Under the pieces are notes generated by a model, which worked only from the letters and a program-made list of their open reading frames with translations, was not told the origin of the DNA and searched no databases. Position numbers and translations under genes: made by a program. From Panax quinquefolius (lineage: Eukaryota; Streptophyta; Magnoliopsida; Apiales; Araliaceae), in NCBI GenBank assembly GCA_020205615.1, contig CM035161.1, positions 1,364,001-1,428,000 of the forward strand: a DNA stretch of 64,000 nt, read 5' to 3'. Of the stretch, positions 50,003 to 61,332 are shown one piece after another. The stretch's first letter is position 1; each line of letters begins with the position of its first letter.

Positions 50003-50782
50003 TTAAACAACTTATATTCACGATTTCCCTTATAACAATCCACACATTATTAAATGTAATTCTCTATTGGCTTCAAATAATATTCCCTGACAAGGAAGAA
50101 TCTTTTTATTTAATTAAATGGGTCTTTTACATTATTATTGAATGTTGTTGCTATTTTTCCCTTAATTCAAATATTTTATATTAATTGGCGGTTAAGTATC
50201 CAATATTAATGGTTATGTTAATTTTACTATTTCAATTGAATTAGTAGAGATAACAAATTTCGATTATTAATTATTTGGGGGTCTTACAACAATAATTATT
50301 TATTTTAATTGTGATTTTAGTTATAAATTTTCATTATTCATATTGAATTGGGGTCTCACAATTTTCACAGTATTTATAATTAATACGATAGTCCAGTTAT
50401 TCTAATTATATAATTTCGTATTTAGTAGAATATATTATGGCATCGCTACACCATATGTGAATATTCCGCCGATGTTGCTTTTGGTTTACTTAAATGGCAT
50501 ACGGGAGTTCGATGGTATTGCAAAATAGTTCGTATTACCAGGTTACTACGTAATACTTTACATAAAAGAAAAATATATTATATCCTTTTGATATTTTATT
50601 TTGGGATACAAAAACGAAAATGTCCTCATATTATCCCCAAGAGATTACCTTATTAACTTATACTTTTTTCTCCAAAATACCTTAACGCTACAATATCATT
50701 CGTTCTCGCCATATCACTAGTGCAATTAGACTAACATCCAAATTGATTGACGTAAGCAAAGTACAATGGTTATATTGATAAA
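50003..50782. mobile_element. LTR termini and unassigned DNA
   Basis: Two further U3-type ends in minus orientation are seen: TTTGGGGGTCTTACA ending at 50288 and TTGGGGTCTCACA ending at 50360. The short stretches before them do not match the LTRs nearby. From 50361 to 50782 there is A+T-rich DNA with no recognisable gene. Confidence 0.45.
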
Positions 50783-53174
50783 CGCGAGTAGACCCCATTT
50801 TATATCAATAAATAATTAAATTTCTCATTTACAAGTCATTCATAAAATACCCGCGTCACTATTCACCATAATCTAATATTGTAATTAGAGACTTTTAGCT
50901 CCGGCAAGTTGTATGCAATAGCGGCTGACCACTCACTTAAATACTTTGCTTCAAATAGTTACTATCGCATAACCACTACCATTCAAAAATCTCTACCAAT
51001 GTATTCATTGAAGCATCGATCAACTTTAATGACAAAATATTTTACTGCGTAAAATAACGACTAGTTTGCATCACCGTTGACATCGTTGAAACCCACCTTC
51101 GTAGTAAAGTACAAAGTATACGCCATGGGTCGTAGAAGAAGACACCCAGATTGACTATCATCAAGCCATTTTACGAAGAAGCCCGGGCCGACTCCAATTA
51201 TTCATTGAGAATATTAATAATGAATTATTATAAATGATAACGACGCCAGGCTTAATCGCATGGTACAACGAATGCCCATGGAGGATGATCGAGAGCCCAT
51301 CGTCATTATTTTTATATGTAATAAAAGCTCTAAAACATTCTTTGATATAAAGGTATCACTATAAGTTTATTCTATAAATAATAGCATGTATTTCACGCGT
51401 GACAACAATATCGATGATAATGGTTGTCGAACAAACAAGGTAATGTTGTTTGGTATAGTAAAATGTTATTATATAAATAGAATTATATTAGTATTTCTTA
51501 TTAAGTGATTTTTGTTGTCATGAATGACCGTCAGATTAAACTAAATCAATCCTATTCATCACGATTTCCATACGATGCATTCCATTTTCTCCCTATAATG
51601 TAGCGCTTCATTCCCTTCCATTATTTTCATACGACTAACCAAACTCTAGCATAGAGAAATTATGTAGTAAGTTATGTAGAGAAAATCTACAGAGTAAAGT
51701 TAAGTAGAGCATTCCGCTATTTCACGCATTTTAATATCCGCTCTTTTACTAAGAAAGGGGTAATATTATTTGTCAGTATCTTCCGGTAAGTGATGTTATT
51801 ATCTTCATTGTATTCAGTTTAAGAGAACTTCATATTTCATTCATTATTATTCCGCTTTGGAATAACCGTAAGTGCTGTATACCCTATATAAATAACCCCG
51901 TGATAATGCGTGACAATTCCTATACTCGTAGCTAAATCCTTGTTATTCCATTCCTTATTTATTCTCACATCAGATACGAACTCCCCATATTGGTGATCTT
52001 CTCTCATATTCCATTCTTTTATTATTCTGAATATCTCCGCTCATGGTGTTTCACACCCCGACCGTTCCATCGTTTATCCGCATTTATTATTCATTAACAT
52101 CTCAGGTAAGCCTACACCTGACCCGTTCCATTGTTTGTCCAACATCATTATTCGCTGATCATCCCGCTTGCGCGAATTTCACCCCACTTGTTCCGCGATA
52201 TTATTCGCTGAATACCCAACATGCCAAGCACCGCATTTACGGATTTCTTTAGTTATTCCATCTTATTATACCCAAATATTAAAACGACTTCTATACTCCA
52301 TGAAATTAGTAGAATATCGACATTCATAGCTTCATCCAAGATCTTTCATGGAAATATTCTTCCGATCAATATTCTTGAATTTTACTCACAAAACAAAGAT
52401 CACGTCGATAATTGACTTAATAATCATGGATTAAATAATTTTGAACTTGTTTTTATTGAATTATTATGTCATCACATCATCCAAATGATATATCATGTTA
52501 TCTTCGTATTCAATGTTTAAATTTATGCTGTGATTCATTCCTAAGATAATCACGTTTGATATAAAAATGATGTGACAAAAAGTCCTCATGGCTGTGAATG
52601 CAAGATGGATAGTTTTGGTATGATTAAAGGGTGATTCACAAATTTAATTACATCGATAACTTGATGAAAATCCTCAATTGTCAGGATGATTAGATGTCAT
52701 GGTTTATTTATTGTCGAGTCTCAAATATAAAATTATGAAAACCTTTAAACCTAAAAGATAGTAGATTTTATTCTAATTTTTAATCAAGATATTCATAGCT
52801 AAACTTGTTGCCTATTGTATTTTATCGCTTAACACTGCTGAAGGCTAATGATAATTTAATTCATTATCTATATTCTTTTACTCAATTGAGCTCACCTTTC
52901 TTTTCTTTAAATAGAACATAATGGGATTATAGCTCAAACTCAGTAATGGTCCCAGGATAAGATTATAGCCCTCACTATTCGCGAAATAAGCGATAATAGT
53001 TGTAATGAGGACTCATTTCGAAGTGTATAATATCTAGTGCATGTCTATCCAATTCAAACTCACAGCTATGTCGCATGTCATACCTATTACGCTTATATTA
53101 GTGTAGTATTTGAAATTTATGTACCTGTAAGTGGTTACCCAAGGGTGACGATACCTAATTTTGGGGGCGCTACA
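50783..53174 (+). mobile_element. LTR4 (about 2.4 kb), diverged, plus orientation
   Basis: The left end CGCGAGTAGACCCCATTTTATATCAATAAATAATTAAATTTC is a worn version of TGTGAGACCCCAGATTTTATCAATAATGATTTAAATTTTG. The right end reads GTGGTTACCCAAGGGTGACGATACCTAATTTTGGGGGCGCTACA. The leader-side array is at about 51840-52210. Length fits the 2.4-kb subfamily. No target duplication was found, and divergence is greater than in LTR2 and LTR3, so it is probably older. The first 700 bp match other LTRs poorly. Confidence 0.65.
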
Positions 53175-53564
53175 ACATATCAAATGTAATAACAATGATC
53201 ATAATAATTAATCTATCTTTCGCATTTCTACGAGCCAAAGATATTCAACTATAAACCAATGGTCTATCATGCCAATCAATAACGCTGCGCACTAGCACCA
53301 AAGACATTCAACTCAGAAACTCCATGTCATATCCTTCCAACAATAGTCTATTTTGCACTCACAAAGATATTTAATATACCTAAGGTCACGATTCACACAT
53401 TCCTCATTCATCTTGGTGACTACTACCAAAGAAATAAATGTAAACTATAATCAAGTCAGCTTATCTTTGCACGTAGACAAAGATATACAACTATAAAATC
53501 AATAATCAAAGAATCTTTGCACTACCCAAAGACATACAGTCCGTAAAACTAATAATCAATACCA
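53175..53564 (-). mobile_element. LTR fragment with TTTGCAC-ACCAAAGA repeats
   Basis: The stretch carries degenerate copies of the TTTGCACTAC..CCAAAGATATTCAA unit known from LTR6 and LTR7. It is a truncated LTR interior with no own ends. Confidence 0.55.
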
Positions 53565-54768
53565 TGATGCCCCCAAAATAGTATACATAACCCATTCCGA
53601 GTCGCCAAATACATGGCATGTAATTCAAGTACAAACTTAATTTATATAACTATCAAATGTCGCCTAAAATTAATGACAAAATTAACATAGATTCTAGAGT
53701 TTTCATAATATTGCCTCGTGAGAAAATATCCAACACTTAAATTGGAGTCCTCATTATAATTATTATCACACTATTTCATGTAATAGTGAGACTACTATAG
53801 CCACCATCTTGACCATCACTTCCAATTTACAATATTCTCAATCTTCAAGATGAACAAAATGAAAGAAAAGCTGGTGAGCTAATCATCAAGAAAGAATATT
53901 AACTAAGATAACGGAGAATAAATTATCTTAGTGTTCAACAAAGATAAAATATAGAATAAAAGAAGAAATAAGTTTAACTCAAGATTAACAAAGAACATTG
54001 TCAGAAAATAAGAAGTATGCTTACTATCTTCATACGATTTAAAAATTTATCATCAATATTTTATCTCTATAACATTCTCAACAATGGAATAATCCACATC
54101 ATCAATTATTCTTAAGACATTTCCCAATGAATTCGAAGATAATCTCTCGAATTATCCATGCATAAGCACTAAGCGATATGAAGTATTATCACCAATCTCG
54201 TCAAACAACGGTCTATCAATGCACTACGAGCCAAATTTAAAGCACTTTAATACATCATATGAAATATAGAGGTCATGATTATACCGATAAAATATTTTAT
54301 AATCATACTAATCAATAGTACATCTATGCAACATGCCAAAAGATGACTTTTCACCACAATATGTAATGATGATGATGTAATGATATAAGAGATCAATCAA
54401 GTTGCCGATTAAGGATAAATATTAAAGATTTATAATTCAATTTTATCTCGTAGCTTTCAAAGAATGTCCAAATTGTAACATGATAACTACTTTAGGTGTT
54501 AAAATTCAAGAAGAAATATTCATGATCAAAATAATTTGAAAAAAAAAATTTAATTTTTTGTATAATAATTGAATAAGAATCTAATGGGTACAACACAAAG
54601 TACTCGTAAAAAAGTACGTATTTACGAATCAGTGACTATAAATAATAGTCAGTTATTTAAGAATAATTCTATCAATAATATCGCATAACAAGCTTAAAAT
54701 TTAAAAAGAATAATTCAGAAAAATTATTGACAATGATACTAACAGTTTAAGAATTCAGATATTCTACT
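53565..54768 (-). mobile_element. LTR5 fragment (U5 side), minus orientation
   Basis: It starts TGATGCCCCCAAAATAGTATACATAACCC and GAGTCGCCAAATACATGGCATG. It is collinear with LTR2 for about 1.2 kb (CACTATTTCATGTAATAGTGAG; TCATGATTATACCGATAAAAT) and is then cut by the start of LTR6. Small ORFs are absent or random. Confidence 0.65.
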
Positions 54769-57700
54769 AACCCCAAAATAGGTCCATTCCATTCAAGCCA
54801 TTACGAAGTCGCCAAATATATGGTACGAAAAACAACTACAACTTTATTACAACAATTGTCGTGCAAAATACAACAACACATATCTTGTGAGTTTGGATAC
54901 AAATATATACCAATCAGAAGACGTCACAATGACACCTTACATAAAGGTATAGTCAAAAACCTGTTTTCAAATTAGAATCTTTGGGAAGTGCTCAAGAAAC
55001 CTTCGTACATGGGAGGCCATGCTTTTTAGGTTATGGTAGATATCATATGGCCATTGTAATTATCCTCGTCAATCTAATAGACCCCAAAGAAAAACGAGAA
55101 GATTACTATCATATTCTTCCCGATAGTGAGTCTTCTCTCGACATATCATTATCTCCACTGTTTCTAATTGGGTATTATACTCCAAATAAACACCAAGATT
55201 ATATAGGTAGTCTTTGGTAAATATACTCGAAGAAGTGGATGAGTACAACCCCATCTTATGATGACACGTGGTTGTATGTCATTAGACATCTTGTATGATA
55301 AGTGGCAAAACACCCTTCCAAGTTAAATTCACCTCACCCTCAACATCTATAGACCACCATTCTATTCCCTCACTATCCCGCTTCGACCCAATTTACACTT
55401 TTATTATTCGAAAGGAATTGTGAAGCAAAAAGGGTGAGCACAACTAAGCTTCAATAAAGAATATTATGACTAAAGATAAATAAATTATCAATAGTATTCA
55501 TCAAGAATAAATCGTAGATTTAGAACATATGGTAGATGATAAAACTTTTCAACCATAGTCTGTTTGTAACGAAAGCAATCCATTAAAAGAGTCAAATAGA
55601 CTATAAAGTCTATTGTCTTCTCCACGTTAAAAGTCCACCAACAATGTTTTATCCCTGTAACATCAATCAATAGTTCCTTTCCACAATCACATGTATAACT
55701 CATAATCATAATTATAGTTATAAATTCCTCTTCTTATCCAGGACGAAGATAATTCCATCACCTGTCTTTACCTGAAACATCAAAGATCATGGTTATACCA
55801 AATCACCGTTCCTGTTCATAATCATACTAATAAATTCATCTTTGCACCACGGCCAAAGATATTCATCAACAGTTCATTTTTGCACTACATGCCAAAGATA
55901 TTCAACAACAAGTCATCTTTGCACTACGAGCCAAAGATATACAGCAACAGGTCATCTTTGCACTACGGGCCAAAGATATTCATCAATAATTCATCTTTGC
56001 ACTACAGGCTAAAGATATTCATATATCAAAGAAATACATAATCATTTCAGAAGTTATATAATAATAATTATAACCATGTTGATCAATTCACCTTTGCACT
56101 TAAGCTAAAAATATTCAATTGTAAATTTGATGGTCATGATCATGCCAGTCAACAATTCAACTTTTGCACTACTGGCCAAAGAGAACCTATAGTCACGATC
56201 ATACCAATAATCTACCCATCTTTACACTCAAGTCAAAGAGAAATATCATCATTAAGGTTATAAGAATGTTATATAAAAACAATATAATCAAAACATGGTT
56301 TTAATTTCAAAAGTAAGATTCATAAATCAACGATAATTTGTTCAGAGAAGAAACCAATTTATCGTGAATAGTACCCCGTATTCGTACATAGTACCGTATA
56401 CGTGCTTAGTAACCTCGACACTAAAATATAAAGTTTCATAATAAAATTCATATATATATTTATAACACCTTAATCCAAATGTTATAAATCACTTAGAAAT
56501 CTCATAATCTAATATTATTAATATTACAATAATATTTTAATCATTTCTTAAACTTATAAATAATTTAATCCAATTATTTACACTTTAATAATTAATGCAT
56601 TTAATCATCTAAAATGTCAAACTCATAACATTTCATCATCATTAAACAAAACCATCATAAAAAATGCGCATATACCTCATATATGATTCTCAAGCCTATA
56701 AATCATATTTTCCAATTTTTTACTTCACATAACATATTTAATTCATTTACTCATAACTAGAACATTTTCATGAAAATACCAAATCGGGTTCCAAAATATT
56801 TTTTTTTCTGGGATTTAGCATAACATAGTCCCATATTGAACATATATTTTTCTCGAAATTTTAAAAATTCATTTACTATTTTTCATATGGCCAAAATCAC
56901 CGAATATTTAAACATTTATCATAAATTATACTTTTATCCAAAATTCTGAAATTTACGGTATACTGATATTATATAGATGTACTCCCAATAAAAATTTCAT
57001 CAATTTTGGAGTTAATCACAAGGAGTTATAAATAGTTACTTTTAAAATAGTCTTTTCTCATAAAATCCATAACTCCTAATCTATACATCCAAAATCGCCC
57101 ATTTTGGACACAGTCTGCAAAACTCATCAAAATACCATTTCAAATTTTTCCAGAATTTTAAAGGTCCGAAAATACAAAACTGAAAAACATAATCACCCTT
57201 AAAAATCCCTTACTATTACTTACCTTAAAAAAAGAAGATGGAATGTGGGATATAACATTTGAGCGAACTTGCACCGTATAGCAATACTCAAAGTATACTC
57301 AAAATACTCACAAGAATACGCTCGATAATATAGAGAGAGAAAACTTCAATTTCTGGTGTGATTTTCAATTCTAACCTAAGCACCCTATTTATAGGAAAAT
57401 GTTTAGAACACCAAAGTAGAAAATTTATTAAAATATTATTATTAATATTACAATTCCTACGCCCACTTCTAAGGATCTGAATTCAGCCACTTCTAACACA
57501 TGTAAGACCCACAACAATGACAAAAAACGTTTTTGTCATTTTAAATATTTTATACTTCCAAAAATTAATTATTTTGGAACTCCGAAACTTCAATAATTCA
57601 TAATAAATAGCCCTTTTATCAGAAAATTCGAATCTCACAACTTTCTATAGGAAATTAAATTATCTACAACTTTACAGAAGAAAGTGTTTCCAAATTCCAA

Positions 57701-58770
57701 ACAAAATTGGCCAATCAAATCTACAAACCAGGCGATTTTACTGTTTATAATCAAATTTCAGTCAAGAAATGGGGTCCACCGACACATAAAACATGCTTTA
57801 AATATTTTTGGTAATAAAAATACTCCTCCTCCACATATACTCATATATCCCACATTCATCATAAAAATATCATCATTATTATATTATTAAAATATAATAA
57901 TATATTTAAATAAATTATTTTATCAAAAAGATAAAATTTCAATTTTCAACGATTGTCACATTAAAAATTTTCTCCATCTATATCACATAAAATCAATATT
58001 TTCCTCATCATATGAATCAATAATTAATTATTCACAAATAATATTCTGAGAATCACAATAATAACAAACAGGCGCAGTTCCGAGGAAGAGGGGATTTCAA
58101 TAAAAATTTCTCTCTTCTTGGGCAAAAAGTAGGTGATCAAACCTCTCCTTAGATGTAACTTTCTAGACATTGCCAATAATGTTTTCTAATAATATTATTC
58201 AGATAATATGAATTATTGTTTCGATAATGGAAAATACTGTGTAGTGACAATTATTAAAACAACAGTAATATAAAATATCAACGCAACAATTATTGAATCA
58301 ATAAAATAAAATATTGAACTGTAATTACTGTAACAATTATTGAGTAGTGCCTTCTTACGTAAGAGTCAATAATTCAAAAATACCGTGCAATACCGAAAGT
58401 ACTACTTTCATGCAAAAACGCCAGTATTTTACTTTTACCCACGGGTATTCCAAATGATGTTAATCCAGTAATAATTCTGTTGTTATTTATAAAACTCCCT
58501 TTTGTCGTTTTCTTCATCCGACGCTTATTACATTATGGGGCCCCCAATAATGGCTGTCGCTTGTAGTCGCATTTAATATTCCCCTACGTAAAAAAATATT
58601 CCACGACTCAAACGAATATTCCCAAATAATAATGAATATTTTATAACCACTTGCTTATTTTGAAAAAATTATATATATCACCCTTAACTTTAACTTTTAT
58701 CAATTTAACCATTTCTTGAATAGTAATTATAAGAAAATTGAATACTTTTATTTCATAAAATTGGGCGCAT
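54769..58770 (-). mobile_element. LTR6 (about 4.0 kb), second LTR subfamily, minus orientation
   Basis: The left end CCCCAAAATAGGTCCATTCC and GTCGCCAAATATATGGTACG matches the fragment at 41239. The right end TTATAAGAAAATTGAATACTTTTATTTCATAAAAT matches 41028 in reverse; the last bases (usually TGGGGTCTTACA) are altered to TTGGGCGCATAA. It has a TATA box CCTATAAATAGGG (57383-57395, minus strand), a tandem array at 55840-56035 and an A+T-rich U3 of over 1 kb. The stretch 54900-55430 is less like the other copies. Borders are accurate to about 10 bases. Confidence 0.7.
55840..56035 (-). repeat. Tandem repeat of about 47 bp, 4 copies, in LTR6
   Basis: The unit is TTCATCTTTGCACTACGGGCCAAAGATATTCATCAACAA with small changes. 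A matching array with longer units (about 58 bp, 4 copies) lies in LTR7 at about 59945-60150. TTTGCAC(TAC)GGCCAAAGA suggests an imperfect inverted repeat around each unit. Confidence 0.88.
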
Positions 58771-59390
58771 AAAGATATTCCTCCCTCAATCGCCTCTTCA
58801 GACTCTCGATTCATGATCTGAATCATCAATCTTCGATCCATTATCAAATTCAGTTGACCGCTCTGTATAGGGTAATTCAAAACTCGATGTTGGGTTCTCC
58901 CAATTGCTTTCCAAAAAGAGAAATTCATATCATCTATTTTAGTCTTCTTAGATCGGACATCTCTTTCCACAATATCCACGTGTCGTGCGACTTTTGCCCA
59001 TGCATCACTTATTCTCACTGCTCGTTCTTTTTTTTTTCTTCTTTCAAATTTCAGATTCCATCTTTATCATCTTATACTCGCCAAAGAATGCTTACATTCA
59101 AGCATCACATATCGGGTAACACACAGCTTGAATTGTTGCATCCTTTTGTTCCACGATCGCCGCTTCTTCAAATTCTTGACTTCTTCTAACTCATGAATAC
59201 GATTTTGAAATTCTATATTTTGATCATATAATACCTCTAATAAACTCTCCTCAGGTAACTCTTCTTCCTCTTCTTCCTCACTCTCAGCTGTTACCTCTGT
59301 GACTATCTCGGGTGCAACTATCAATTCTTCACTCACCACATGGATATCTCTAATTCCTTCTTCGTCTGACATCACATTATTGTGACGCCC
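58771..59390 (-). pseudogene. Retrotransposon gag remnant between LTR6 and LTR7 (element Z)
   Basis: On the minus strand from 59390: NVMSDEEGIRDIHVVSEELI, an acidic run (ESEEEEEEELPEESLLEVL), a predicted helix (YDQNIEFQNRIHELEEVKNL), then after a frame break MRISDAWAKVARHVDIVERD and FSFWKAIGRTQHRVL up to about 58800. This extends the gag seen at 41398-41578. The true gag start, primer site and everything after gag are absent. A purine-rich GAGGGAGGAA (minus strand, about 58780-58790) next to LTR6 could be the purine tract. At only 620 bp, the internal region cannot be autonomous. Confidence 0.65.
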
Positions 59391-60479
59391 CCAAAATAGG
59401 TATACACAACACCCATTCTGAGTCGCCAAATACATGGTACAAGAAGCAAACTACAACTTCAATAATACAAATGTCGTGTGAAATACGACATAATATATCT
59501 AATGAGTTTAAATATAATATTGTCTTTCAGACAATATCCACACGCAAATAAATCCCCATCATAATTATTGATTCATTATTTTACAAAATGGTGAGGACTA
59601 CTAAACAACTCTCTCTAGAACCTTCATTCCATATCCCGACTAGTACTCGCTACATTCTCGCCTCCTCGAGAAGAAAAATGGAACAACAAGGAAAAGGGTG
59701 AGCTCAACTAGCCCAAAGAAGAATATTATGACTAAGATAATATACAACAAATTATCGTTAGTCTTCAACAGGAAAAATCGATAGAATACAATAAACAACA
59801 AGTTTCAGATCAATATTCGCAGATGGAAATAATAATTCATAGAAGAGTTACGTAGAGAATGAAATCTACTATAATCTATGAATTTAACGGTCCATCATCA
59901 ATATTTTATCCCCGTAACATCAATCAATATGCATACGGAATCAAATATTCATCTTTGCACTACTGAGCCAAAGATATTCATCGATTGGTCGTGTTCATTT
60001 AAACACTGCTCATCTTTGCACTACATGTGCCAAAGATATTAATCAATCAGTCATGTTCATCTCAACACCTATTCATCTTTGCACTACAAAGCCAAAGATA
60101 TTCTTCAGAATCATTCATCTTTTGCACTACTGTGCCAAAGATATTCAATAATATCATCATTTAAGACCGAGGATGATGAAAAATATTTTTAAAGAAACGA
60201 ATCCGGTGAAACAAAATGACAAGGATTAAGGATTAAGGATTCAGTACTTGGTTTTATCCACGCCTCAAAAATACCTCAAAAATAATCATAGTGGTGTAAA
60301 ATTCAAGAATGATCAAAACATGGATACAATCGAGTTAGTATCCGAATAGATATTTTGGACAAAAAGAAGAAATTTTATTTTTCTATTGAATAAGTCCAGA
60401 TACGTGAATAGTCAGATATCGTGAATAGTGTCGATACGTGAATAGTAACTCGACACCAAAAGATAGAAATTCCACAAAA

Positions 60480-60605
60480 AACATCTTCACGCTTCATGAA
60501 TAGTACTCGTGAATAAGAATCGTGAATAAGAACTCTGAATAGTAACTCGTGAATAAGAACTCATGAATAAGAACCCATGAATAAGAACTCCGATACATGA
60601 AAAAG
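60480..60605 (-). repeat. Short tandem repeat in LTR7 (GTGAATA-AGAACT units)
   Basis: About eight degenerate units of CTCGTGAATAAGAA or CATGAATAAGAAC stand in a row, with related GATACGTGAATAGT units just before (60410-60450). LTR6 has only two or three such units (about 56360-56410), so the array has grown in LTR7 or shrunk in LTR6. Confidence 0.8.
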
Positions 60606-61332
60606 TTCCAAATTTGATAAAACTTGGATCAACATTTCAAAGATAATGATATTGAAGAAATAATATCATTACAAAAAATAATATCCCTTACCTAGAAAGA
60701 TCAAGATTTTAAATTAAACACAGGATATAAAGCTATGACTTAGACTTGCAGACAGTATAGCAATACTCAAAGTATACTCAAAATACTCACAAGAATACGC
60801 CGATAATATAGAGAGAAAACTTGAGTTTCGTGTGATTTTCAATTCTAACCTAAGACCCTATTTATAGAAATTGCTTAGAACACCAAAGTTAGTAAAATTT
60901 AATAAATTAATAATATAATTATATTATTTTCTACACATGTCTAGAATCTGATTTCAGCCATCAAACACATGCCACCTTCTAGAAAAAATAAGAAAAAGGT
61001 TTTTCTAATTTTAAATATTTTAAACTTCCAAAAATCAATTATTTTGAGACTTGAACTTCAATAATTCATAATAAATAGCCATTTCATCAGAAAATTCGAA
61101 TCTCATGAGTTTTTATAGGAAATTCAATTCTCTACAACTTTACAGAAGAAAATTTTTCCAAATTCCAATCATCGAAATTGACCGAAATCCACAAACGGGC
61201 AATTTTACATTGTTTAAAAATTTATAATCAAATTTCGACCAATAAATGGGGTCCACCGACATGTTTAACATGTTTTAAACATTTATTGCAACAAAAATAC
61301 TCTTCCTCCTCAGTATACTCATATATCACACA

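Noticed and set aside
54981..55254. ORFs on both strands in LTR6 (79 and 61 codons)
   Set aside because: There is no family resemblance; the stretch is collinear with LTR interior and lies between repeat-rich segments.
55840..60150. Regularly spaced repeats that look like a CRISPR array
   Set aside because: Repeats and spacers are both similar between units, they lie inside plant LTRs, and no cas genes or prokaryotic context exist.
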